A stretch of DNA of 64,000 nt from Hydnum rufescens UP504 (lineage: Eukaryota > Basidiomycota > Agaricomycetes > Cantharellales > Hydnaceae): NCBI GenBank assembly GCA_014904985.1, contig MU128944.1, forward strand, positions 175,046 to 239,045, read 5' to 3'. This document shows, piece by piece, positions 36,877-47,906 of the stretch. The translations under genes and the position numbers were made by a program. The first letter of the stretch is position 1, and each line of letters opens with the position of its first letter. Below the pieces are notes generated by a model. It searched no databases. It saw only the letters and a list, made by a program, of their open reading frames with translations, and had not been told where the DNA came from.

Positions 36877-37274
36877 TGCACCTCCGCCATCCTCATCATT
36901 GTCGTTGGATGAGGGAGGAGGGGAGGGCGCTTTGGCGGGTAGAGTGCGGAAGGCAGCAGATGAAGATGAGGTGGGTAGAGGTGGGCCTGGGGGGAACGCA
37001 GGTGCCGCCTCGGACAATGATGACGCTGGTGTCACCAGCACCACCTCTATTCCTCAGCAAAAGAAGAAAAAGCGGAAAAAGGACAAAAAAGGTGGGGAGA
37101 CACAGGTATAGATCCCTCTTTTTTCTCTGGGTTGTGAGATCAATTACACGGAATATTTCATTAATGCAATGGGATGATCATTATGCAAGAATGCATGTAT
37201 GCAAGGAGAAGAGAGGGGGCGTATGTAGATAATATTACATGAGGGAGGGGAATGATGCAACTGGACGAGGACAA

Positions 37275-39292
37275 TCAAATGAACAAAGAAGTATCCAAAT
37301 CAGTACCAAAATCCAAGACTGCAATCTTTCGATCCTGCGACGAACTACACACAGGAGAAAGAAGAAGGAAGGAATTATTCGTGAGTTTTGTCGAAGTCAC
37401 GAGAGAAAAGGCTACACAAACCTGATAATACGTGTGGCATCGAAATTGACATCAAAAATGTGACTTTCGTGATGCCCACTGAACTGGCGGAGCTGCTTGG
37501 CTCGCGCGCCGCCACCCTCCTCGACGCTCCTTGGCTTGATCTCCCAAACGATGACCGTTTTATCATAGCTCGTACTTACCAAGCGCTCCATTCGCTCATC
37601 GAACGATAACGCGCGCACAAGGGCCGTATGGCCTGTCAGTGTCTGTACACACTCGCCCGTGACTGGCGCACCAAATCTTGATCGTCATATCATTGCTTCC
37701 CGACACCACCACATCCCCATGAAAGTCCACGCACGCCAGCCCACGCTCATGGCCAGCAAACGTCCGTACGCGTGCCTTGCGCGCGCCACGGGCCACGTCC
37801 CACAAAATCATGGTGCCGTCGCCCGAAGCGCTCACTATTAAACCCGCATCGAGTCCAACGGCGTTTACAGGTCCATGGTGACCCTTGAGCGTGTACATGT
37901 GCTCCAACGTCGCGCGTGACCAGACGCGCACCGTCGCGTCCTTAGAGCAGCTTACGATCCACTGTGCGTCGATGCGTAGATCGAGCACGCCGCCCGCGTG
38001 TCCTTCAAGGACGGCGCGCGGGCGTATGCCCTCGCTCCGCAGCGCGTTGAGGTCCCATACAAGGACGCGGCGATCGGAGCTACCAGAGACCATGAAGCCC
38101 GAACGGCTCTCGAAGGCGAGACAGAGGACAGAACCCTCATGGCCACGCAGGGTCGCGAGGACTTTGCCTGTGGCAAGGGACCATACTTTGATCTGCTTAT
38201 CGCGTGATCCGGTGATTATCTTGTCGTGATCGAATTCGACGCAGTAGACGCTGGAGAAGAGGTGTAAATAATTGTAAGGATGATAAATAAAGCGAAGGGA
38301 GCTACCTATCTCCATGGCCCGAAAGACGGGTGGCTTTGGGCTCAGCAGAGGCCCATCGGCAGTCAAGCTGGAGGCGATTCTTGTACATTTGGAGCCAGTC
38401 GAGGGAGAGATCGGGCACGGGAACATCCCTGGACTGGATGGAGAGGAGGGAATTGCGGGCCCATCGGCCGTAGAGAGAGGATCGGGAGGCGATCATGGAG
38501 GAAGAGCGGGAGCTGATTCTGGGACGAGAGGCGAGAAGGTTGTTGACCTTCCAACGGGATTGCTGATAAAAGAGGTCACGCCAAACAAGCTTGTCAGATG
38601 CGAGGCGGTTCCAGTAGCGGGAGACGGTGAGAGACACGAGGACGGCGGAGAGGTCGAGATGGCGGAGGATATGAAGGGCGACTTCTGGAGGAAGGGAGGC
38701 AATGAAGTCGATTTTTCCAGGAGGGGCGAAAGAGGGGCCGGCGACGACATCGAAGCAGCCCTCATCCTCGATAAGCTCGCCCTCTTCGCCGTCGAGGGGC
38801 AAGGGGGATCCATTGGCGTCTAGAGTGGGACCCAGAAGACGACCCTTGCCCTTCTTGCTGGACGGGGTAGAGAGGACGGCATCCCATATACGAGGAAGCA
38901 ATGGTCTCTTCTTCAAGGGTGCATGAGGAAAGTAGAGCGCGGGAGGGGTGGAGATGTCGGGAGCTTCGATGAGAGAAAAGGGATCACTAAGGCGAGGTGT
39001 CTGTGGTGGGGTATTCATCGTTGGGGAGGTCGTCGGGGGTGCTACCATAGTTGCTCATCAGCCCACCCAACAAAGGCGATGAACGAACGCACCGAAACCC
39101 ACCTGGGAGTACGCGTCTGGAGGGGAGTGACCAGAGCTTGTTCGGCGTCGAGGGAGTCTTGCTCGTCGTTGCCTTTGTCGAGAAAAGCTTGTCTAACCCT
39201 GACTTGATTGTCTTGACCGTCTTGGGAGTGTTCTTACGCACTCCCTTCGACATGTGGTCCATGATGACGCTGGCACGTGACAGCCCACTCAT
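37275..39292 (-). CDS. F-box/WD40 substrate receptor (beta-TrCP/Pof-like)
   Basis: The layout is that of an SCF ubiquitin-ligase receptor. The N-terminus is Ser/Pro-rich (KTPSTPNKLWSLPSRR). The F-box is IDFIASLPPEVALHILRHLD, then a conserved WRDLFYQQSRW. A WD40 propeller follows, with units such as DKIITGSRDKQIKVWSL, GFMVSGSSDRRVLVWDL, WIVSCSKDATVRVWSR, LIVSASGDGTMILWDV, VVVSGSNDMTIKIWC, RLVSTSYDKTVIVWE and a closing SSSQDRKIAVLDFG. An extra base in the plus-strand GG at 37665-37666 shifts the frame between the fifth and sixth units; removing it gives TGECVQTLTGHTALVRALSF. The first intron junction near 39050-39115 is not fully resolved. Target proteins are unknown. Confidence 0.85.
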
Positions 39293-39654
39293 CTCAACCC
39301 GCTCAATATCAGTTCTAGTCGGAAACGAGCAAACGTTCCGAGCCGGATCACTTATGTGGGCGGACACCATCACCATGAGAATATCTTTAAGCAACAGGAG
39401 AAAGGAGATATAGGTACAAATTGGATTGAAAAGAAAGAATGACCAAAAAAGGCACAGGTCCAAATCCAGCCTGGAATGTTTGGGCTCTATTAGTGATAGT
39501 CCCAGAATCCCGATAGCTCAAGTTAGCAATGGTATGTGTGTATGCCAGAACCTACATACTTTTAACCAGGGAGAGATGCAAGCAAGTCCGGATGTTACTC
39601 CGAAAACGCATGTTTGGAAAGAATATCCTCACAATATTAATTTCAAGTGACCTG
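39293..39654. other. Intergenic between F-box gene and pseudogene
   Basis: This should contain the promoter of the F-box/WD40 gene (minus strand). AT-rich, with no conserved frame beyond the tail of the pseudogene. Confidence 0.35.
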
Positions 39655-40500
39655 GGACTAATACTGGACTAATGAATTTCTTGAAGGCTGAAGGATCACA
39701 TGACGGTTTTCGAGAGGCATCATTCCCTCACTGTGAAGTTAATGAGGACAAGGCACTTCAGGAACATAGAAATAGACAAGGTGGGGTAAGATACGTTCCT
39801 GATTCCACAGCATCTGCAAGTTCTCTGGCGGCACGAATCTTGTAGAATGTGGGAGCTGTGCCAATCATCAGAATACCTGGGATCAGGCCCCAATCAAGAG
39901 AGGGAAAACCACAAAAGTGTTGTTTGTTGTTACTTTGAAGTGCTGAAATTGCCTGGGCAATTAGCTGTGCCTCTGGATTTCCCCTAAATCCCATGTGTCT
40001 CTTATCCACCTGGAGCACCAAGACAATCTCTAACTGACGTCCACATCAGTCATTGCATGCGAGGTTTCCCCACAGATGGTAAAGTCAATCTTCTTCCCAG
40101 TGCTTTGCGACAAGATCTAGAATCGGTATAACCCAGCACAAAGAATAGCATCACAGTGAGATCCTCAACGGCTGCCTCTAGATTGGGGTGAGGGGTTGCT
40201 GCATCATCGATCAGCGCATTGGCTTCGCAGACACGAATATCTTCAATGTCCTCCCGCTTCTCCAACATCTCAGGATGTGGGTCTGGCAGCTGGGGAACCT
40301 CAAAGAATATTGCTGTATTTACCTCGTGCCTGATGAAAATGTTGTATGAGCAAAGATCTTGAGTCTGCCATTCGCCAGCCAGCTTGGGTGGTCGGATCAG
40401 GTCTGCCATGATGTACTTGCAGTTGTCTCGGACAGATCCCGGTACGCGTCGAACCCACGTGATGCGTCCGCTGTCGACGAGGTCTTCGCTGTTCGACCAC
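39655..40500 (-). pseudogene. Decayed member of an Agaricomycete-expanded hypothetical family
   Basis: Fragments in different frames line up, in order, with a hypothetical protein family that I recall as abundant in Agaricomycetes. They are YIMADLIRPPKLAGEWQTQD; AAVEDLTVMLFFVLGYTDS; ICGETSHAMTDVDVS; VLQVDKRHMGFRGNPEAQLI; IPGILMIGTAPTFYKI; and HSEGMMPLENRHVIL. At least three frame changes and one in-frame TAA (after VPEVPCPH) separate them, and no start codon precedes the first fragment. Frameshifts alone could be sequence error, but the stop and the missing 5' end suggest a real pseudogene. Function of the intact family is unknown to me. Confidence 0.6.
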
Positions 40501-40554
40501 TCATACCCGGCTAAATCCGACTAGCCTCCTTATCTTTATGAACTGTGCTGAGAA

Positions 40555-42894
40555 ATGGATAGTCATTCTATGCTTGTTATCTTCTTAAATCTCTGAAAAC
40601 ACCAAGGAGCCAGACAACCTATGTTGGAAGTACCCCTCATCCGCCTCGTGTCCGTACATAATGATTTCCTCCTTTCCTGCCCTTACCATGCACCCCCCAC
40701 AGCGCATCCGTCAGCACAATGGCGAACTTACCCAGGTAATCTTTATTTCTGCTCATTGTACTTTCACTCATACAATATGGGCATAATCCCTAATCCAATA
40801 AGGGCGCATGGAAGACCAAGAAAAATAGACCTTGGGTTGTGACAATGATAGTTCATGGATTCCCTTCAAAACTTGCGCCTTGCAATTCGAGTGGGCGTCA
40901 GTATTACTATTACCCTAGCTCAGCTTGCGCTTCGTTCAACGGTTCTTCCGATGTTATTTTAGATGGCAGCATCCTGGTTCGCTTCCGGGGCATCATTCCC
41001 TTTCATGGCAGCTCATTCGTCCGTTCCAGAGTTATCTAGACACATGCATCGCGGTGGTGCGACGTCGCAATGTTCCCCGCAATTCGACCTCCAACCGATT
41101 GCATACCAAAATAATGTCAGTCACCCTTGCCTCTCACGTCGCCTCTCATCATTATATTTCGGCCCGTAGGGTCGTGCGCACGATGATTAACACCCCACCG
41201 TACAACTCATGGCCATTGCACGTCAAGTTATTTCATCCTGATGCGGTGAAGGGTTGGAATGCTGCACAAATTGTAGTCCCGGATATGCCCCAGGGCTTCA
41301 CTTTCTCTGTGGAGCTCGAGGGCGTCGACGGAAAGAGTGGGGATTACGGTAGCGGAAGGAAAGGCCCTATCGATGTCAAAGATGGTTGGTTGGTGCTCAT
41401 CCTATCGTTGGACGAAGACTCACTGATGTGGTGCAGCACAACTGACGGAGATGCAGCTGGCGAAGCACCGCGAGCTCATGCGGTCAGCTTCTCATGAATG
41501 TTCTGTGTGTCATGAGGCTGTTGATTTCCCCACAGCAGTGAATTCCTATCTGCTATTTCATTCGACGGAGATGACCTAATTGTCTTGATTGTCTTGTAGG
41601 ATCCTTTGACAATTGCACTGTGTTCGCATGCGCATTGCAACAGTATATCGCATCTCCGTTGTCTCTCTGCGCACTTCCTGGCTTCTAGCTCCTCTTCGCT
41701 CGCCCTGATTCCGCGAGGCGGTCCGTGTCCGGTTTGTGTCGAATATACCCTCTGGGGCGATATAGTTCGGGGTGCTACAGGCGACGCATGGGTGGATCAG
41801 AGTCCACCCCAGATGACGCTGACACGGAGGAGGATGAACTCATCCTAGAACGACAAAAGCCTATTCGATCGCTCAAGTCGAATCGTCGTACGGTGGATAC
41901 CAAGCTAAAACCCAAGCCGAAGGCCACATCTCCAACCAGGAGAGGAAGACCCCCGAAGAGCAAGGTCAGTCGCTTGTTGACATGACGTGATTGATCTAAT
42001 TTCTATTTTCAGGCCACCGTCGCAGAGGGGTCCGAGGAGGAGATTGAGATCCCCTCTGACATCATGAGCGATGCCACATCTTCGGAACTTGACACTCACA
42101 AGAAGACGCCCGCTCGCGGTGCCCGTAACCGCGTACCCGCGCTTCATACTGCCACTCAGCAGCGGAAATTGCTGCTACAAGGATTAAAGCACCTGCCAAA
42201 GGCCCTGCGAAATCCCCTCGGGTTAGTCGTGGGGGGAAGAAGTCGGTAATTAGTGTCCACAGTTGACATTCACTAAGCCATCCCGGCCTCACTAACTTTG
42301 GGGTCTAGGGTCAAAGCACGCTTGGGGAATCCCCCATCGAAACGTACACCGACGTTGATGCCTCAGCCGCCGGTGGAACTGCCAGCGACAACCCACATAC
42401 AGACGTCGTTTCAGGAAACGCCTGATGGCGGAAGGGACCGCGTCTTTACACGTCCCAATTGCACCGCCATCCTTCTTCAGCGAAAACATGTTACCTGCTC
42501 CGACGACTCGCCCGAAAGCGCGGAAACCAAAAGCCAGCGTAGGCAAAATTCTCTAGCTGTCCCTTCCCTCGTCTACTTCAATAATGGTGCATTTTCTCCT
42601 CCGCCGCAGGCTTCACTGCCCCGAGTTCGCCCAAGACGAAGAGGTTCGGAATCAGGCGAAGAGATCGACATTCCACTTGCCCTTCTCGAAGACTCGAGCG
42701 ACTCCGTGGAACGACGCAAGCCCAAGGTCACCAAAGCTAAGACGAAATCAGCGAAGAAACCGAGGAAACCAGAGGCTCTGGTGGGTAGCGTCACCAAGTC
42801 ATCTGCTGTCCTGATTAAAGGGTCTGCTGTACGGCGAGGTGGAAATCCTGTTGGCCCGTTCGAGTCGAGTGTTATCGAGCTCAGCGACAGTTGA
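40555..42894 (+). CDS. SLX1: Structure-specific endonuclease subunit SLX1
   Basis: SLX1 is the GIY-YIG nuclease of SLX1-SLX4, which cuts branched DNA such as Holliday junctions. Reading across introns gives FYACYLLKSLKTPRSQTTYV, the catalytic Arg in RIRQHNGELTQ, GAWKTKKNRPWVVTMIVHGF, and the catalytic Glu region LQFEWAWQHPELSRHM. Downstream are TSNRLHTKI, PPYNSWPLHVKLF, and a C-terminal RING/PHD-like finger with CSVCHEAVDF, ALCSHAHCNSISHLRCLSA and GGPCPVCVEYTLWGDIVRG. A 250-residue tail follows with an AT-hook-like core (RRGRPPKSK) and ends in VIELSDS. One base is missing at 40566-40567, 40877 and 41769-41772, and two more seem missing near 41060-41090. The start ATG at 40555 works only if the first of these is corrected. 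Confidence 0.85.
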
Positions 42895-43443
42895 TCCGTC
42901 ATGAAACTCAGGGTTTTTCCAAGTACGATGCCGTCTAGATTGAGTTTCGTTTGGATAATCGTGAATCGTTGGAGTTCTACGTAACTTCATCAAGAAATTT
43001 ACATGACAGATGAATGATGGCATCCGAATGTGATCAAAGATGCGGGACAGTCAATGGAAGGCATTCTTTTCTGCCTTGGCGACGTCTACGATACCTTCTC
43101 TACTTAAACGCAACGAGCGATATCATACTGACTCGTAGTCTGGATATTTTTGGCTGTCCTCGGCGTCATTCTTCACAAGACTATCTTTTTTTCCCCGAAA
43201 CCCTCAAGATGTTGGCAAAGTCCGGCTGAATTCAGTCCGAGCTCAATGTGGCATCGTTCCATCCTTCTGCGCGTATTTTCATGATCCGTTCTGGTGAACG
43301 TGAGAGAGAAGAGCAGTCCACACTCGCTGAAGGCTGGCTGTTCTCTGCTCTTGTTCTGGGTTTTCTGCTTGCTGAAATGCCTTCCAATGAATAATGTAAT
43401 AATTTTCAATGTACACGGGAAGCTCGGAAGGGCGTCGTATCGG
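42895..43443. other. Convergent intergenic region SLX1/TOF1
   Basis: This is the 3' flank of SLX1 (+) and TOF1 (-). AT-rich, with several short open frames of no recognisable content. It should hold both polyadenylation regions. Confidence 0.4.
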
Positions 43444-46400
43444 TTATAAATCCTCGTCCTCTTCAGAAAGAACAACAGCTGGCCGCCTCAATCGTGATGC
43501 TTTCAGCTGCAGGTGCACTTCGACTCCATCGTCCGAGTCCGACCTTCCGGCTCCGATGCTGTCCGTGGGCTCTTCGTGATCCGAGGCCCGAACAGAGTTA
43601 GGAGCCTCACTGCCCGAACCAGCAGTCGAAGAGGGAGCCAATGCATCTGCTTGGGGTGAGGATAATACGGAGGAGGCTTGGCTAGAAGACGAATAACGAG
43701 GTCGTGGCCTTGGCCTCGGACGAGGTTTCGCCTGGGCTGTTGGGGGTTCATCTGCAATCGATGAGGCTGCAGGGTGCTAGCACCCTCTTCGCTATCCGTT
43801 TCATCATGTGCCTGTCTTCGCTTCTTGCGGGAGCCAGCTTTGGATGTTGAGGGGATGCTCTTGTTGGTGATCGTCTTATCCTCTTTCGCGCCACGCTTCC
43901 GCTTTTTCGTTCCAGTAGCCTTCATAAGGGATTTTCCACCAGTCTCAGCCACCGTTTCCGCGCGACGGCGGATCTCTTCCTCTTTGCGGTAGAACTCCTC
44001 GTCATCTCCAAGAAGGGCATCATCAATGAATTCGGCGGATTTGTATTCCACTTCTTCTTTCCTCCGCTTGGCTTTCCGTTTCTTGGGTACTGCTTCATCA
44101 TCGCTGCTGTCAGAGGAACTGCTTGGAGAGGCAGCTCGTGTGCGCCGCCGGGTTCGTCGCGCACGCTTCTTTTGCAACATTTCAGAAGGTTTCTTGCCAT
44201 CGAGATCCACAGGTTCCGCCAAGTAACGCGCAATGACATCAAGATGTTCTTGCAAAATATCTGGAGTGATTGCGGCGGGAACATACCACTCCAACTCATC
44301 GGCCTCTAAGACAATAATCAGAGAGGATTCGTTGAAAATGAGGTGAGGACCTACCGGGATCCTTGACGAAGCACTCGACGAGGCGAAGTACCAATCTGAG
44401 ATGTGGGTCCTTTGTTGCTGCCTCTGCATACTCTTCCTTGACATACGGTATTGCTACGGATATGGGGATGAGATGAAAGATGACATCCAATGTTGATCCG
44501 ACTTACAATAATCTTCAAACCTACGCAACGCTTCAGCCATGTCACCATGGGGATCTGCGGGAGCTCCAGCACCAGGATTGACATCGCCTTCACTTGCCTC
44601 ACTGAGGATGCTCAGTCGAAGGCCGATGACTGTCATCAAATTCTAGGTTGGACATGGCCTGTTAGGGCGGTGCGAACCGGGATAACTGCGGACCAAAGCA
44701 TACCGTACGGACCCAATCCACAAGGTCCATTTTCCCTTCATCGACAAGGCATGCGACGGCGATGCCAAGTTCCTCCTCTTTCGACCACCCCTTCTTAATC
44801 TCAACGTCAGCAAGGGGTTTCTTCCCCTGGATGGTATTGTTTGATTAGGTAGAATATTATTTAGGTCACGGAAGTGCACGTACTTTGGGGGCTTTTTTCG
44901 TGGTCTCCTTAATTTCTGGCTCGTAACCAGAGTACTGCTTCCATTGACCCCTATTCTTTGGGAAGAATGCCTGGAAATCGGAGACTCGTTCAGGCTACAT
45001 GCTACCCCGACCGTTGCCCTAAACAATACGTCGCACCTCAACAACAAGGATCGGCTGTTCCTCGACGGTTTTGAAGAACTTGCGTAATATATAGTTGATG
45101 AGTTGGATCAAATCTTTGTATGGTGGGTCTCTTGGAAGTATCTTTTGTTCCAGGATAATGCTGTGGAACATGTCAAGGGTTGTGACCTGAACCTCTAATG
45201 ATTGGCATTTACTTAAATAAAGGATGAGAAGACAACCTACCTTGAAATACAAGCCCTCAGCCTTGGTCTTGACGGCCTGCCGATGCATTAGACCAACAAC
45301 GCGCTTCATCTTTTCTGAGGAATCATATTCCCTATGCCTTGCAAGATACGCAAGGCATGCACGTGTGACATCTTCTTGGGCGAATCGCTACGAGACTGAA
45401 TGATCACAACGATGATTGCACCCAAGACTGAGTAGAGATGGCTTACGCTTTCAAACTTCTCGAACGTGAACATATGCTCGCTGAACATTTGACTCATCGC
45501 GCCAGGCACATCCTCTTCTGGAACTTCGTCGACCACGCCATCTTCTTCTCCACCGCCTTAAATAGATGTCTGAGTATGCCCGGTAACTATGACACAATAC
45601 CCACCTTTGGTGATCTTCTTTTTCTTCTTCTTGGAGCGAACATACATCTCTCCCTGAGTTTTCGCCCATCGCTCGAGCATCCGTAACAGCAGGTACGAGA
45701 GATGAATCGTCGAGTCCAGATACCTAGGAACGTGTACATCAACATGTGGTCTCCGTCGAATGAAAAATACCGGTCGTCGCACGCGATACTCTGCTGTTTA
45801 TATCCTTTGAGACTGTCGAGCGCTATTTCCAATATCTCTCCATTGTAATATAACTGATGCTGGAGGGTCTTGGATGCTCGTGCGCAAAATCGGGAGACGA
45901 GGGCAGGCTCATTTGCTCGAGTAATAGAAGCTAAGGGCCTAATAAATAAACGGAAAATACGCAAAAAGGATGCGCACGATTTGGGATAGGCAATCCATTC
46001 CTGCCCGCAGCTCTGTCCACTGCTTTGGCTAAAGAAGCTAAGTAATCAGAAGGGTGGAGGGACCCTGTAGAAGAGTACTTATGCATACTTTATCATCCAT
46101 GGCCATACGCATGCGCCTGAGTACCCATCCTATCCAGGATTTTTCTACCACTTCGGCAACCATCTCAAATTTCCATTGTATGTCTGCGTATTCAATGCTC
46201 GCAAACTTGTTATCATCGGCGATCTCTTTCGTGCGAAGAGAAAGGAAGAATTCTAGAAACCACCTAACGACGACGAGCAGGCGGATGTTGTCAGATTCTG
46301 TAATCTTTAGCCGTTCTGCTTTGATGTCTTTGAGTAGGGAAGAGAAAAAAGCTGGATGTAATGTGCCAATTTAACAAAAGTGTCGACTGGAAATTGTTCC

Positions 46401-47906
46401 ACAATTGAACGGGACATACGCTCGAAACAACTCTCCAGAAATTCGATCGCAGTTTTCTGAAGAGCAGACAAGGCTTGCACACTTAGACTTTCGAAGCTTG
46501 CTAACTCATCCTGCATTATGATGATAGATTAGAATCTAAGCAATGTTTGAGGAAATCCAAGCACTGGCCTGTCGTTGATTTTTCCCTTTCGCTTTCTTCT
46601 TGGACATATCCAAAATTGCCGACGGATCGGCAATGACACCTTTCTGGTGGTGCAAAACATATTGATGCTTGCCCTGGATAAATAGATCCAATGAAGTCAC
46701 GCCAAGACACCATAGTCCACAAAAACGTACGGATTTCACCGCTATCGTAGTTCCAAAACGACTATGTCGGGTGGCTCCTCGGCGGAGCTCATTCCTTCGA
46801 TTAGTTGCTTCGACTTCCAGAAGACTACGGAGCTGCTCTCGCGGTTGCTGGTGGACACCAACGTTTAGCATAATCGGACGTGCTTGACGACGATTGTCGT
46901 ATTTACCGTTTTCTGCTCCAAGGCGAGTGCCTGGGGCTTCACGCCTCGATAAAGGAGGGAAAAGATCTCCAATAGCACAGCATTATATGGATTGAAGAGA
47001 GAATCCGTCGTGTTGGCCGCTAATGTCAAGAACACGTCCAAGATTCGGGTTTCTTGCATCATCACGATCATCTTGCTCTGAGAACAGGGAATTTCTGAAT
47101 CTGGGCGGAGAGATGAATTTCTGGGATCGATTACCTGGAGCGACGAGTATTCGGCCTGGTCTGATGAAGCATGGGCATTCACGGGAAGATCTTTGATGAA
47201 AGCAAGATTCCGGAATGCGTGTAGTATGACATTTATGATCTGGCCGTCTCTCTCGGTTCGGTCTCTAGAATTTTTTGTAAGGACAGATAACGCAGTGGTG
47301 TTCACACGCTTGCCTTTTGCTCTTCGCCATTGGGGGTGCCATGATGGCAAGAAAGGCTTTAAGAACGTCCGGACGCAGCAATTCTGCTTTGTAGGATAGC
47401 TGAGCTCGAAGTAGAAGGGTATAATCGGTTCCGACGTCCACTTCTTCGTCCAGCTCTTTCAATTCTTCCGCAACATCAATCGGCCAAGTCATTGCAGTAA
47501 TAAGATCGGCTGTGAAATGGGACGGAGTTAGAACACACATATCCCATACATATTCCATAGAGTTAGTCCACACACCACATGCAATCGCGCGCTTGTCTTC
47601 GACGGCCCCTTTCCCAGCAGTCTCAAGTAGAATGTGAACTAGATCGTTCGCCAATACCCGAGTCTCCCAGAATATCCTAGCAACAGTGCGCTCGTCGTCG
47701 GTGTCATCCTTTCTCCAGAATTTCTTGAGATCCTTCAGGCATCCAAGACACGAGTCGCCCATTTCATAGACACGTCCCGAAGATATAATTTGCAAACCTC
47801 CAAGGGCAGAAACAGAGGACTGGATAAAAGGCGCGAGAATATCGTGCCTCGAAAGTTCCTGTGGCTCATCTTCCTCTTCAGAACTTATATCCACGACGCG
47901 ATCCAT
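43444..47906 (-). CDS. TOF1: Replication fork protection protein TOF1/Timeless
   Basis: TOF1 (Swi1, Timeless) pairs with Csm3/Tipin to stabilise stalled forks and support checkpoint signalling. About fifteen exons are seen. The N-terminal Timeless domain has GCLKDLKKFWRKDDTDDERT, VARIFWETRVLANDLVHILL, AMTWPIDVAEELKELDEEVD and INVILHAFRNLAFIKDLP. Later exons give RHSRFGTTIAV, LESCFEPFFSSLLKDIKAER, LLLRMLERWAKTQGEMYV, MKRVVGLMHRQAVKTKAEGL and LINYILRKFFKTVEEQP. An acidic and Lys-rich C-terminus ends in VVLSEEDEDL. Intron 46568-46511 has GC-AG borders (GCCAGT). The intron after the 'RAIAC' segment is a multiple of three and could be read through. One base is missing at 45872-45873 and another near 43735. 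The start MDRVVDISS at 47906 overlaps the start codon of the opposing gene. Confidence 0.9.
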
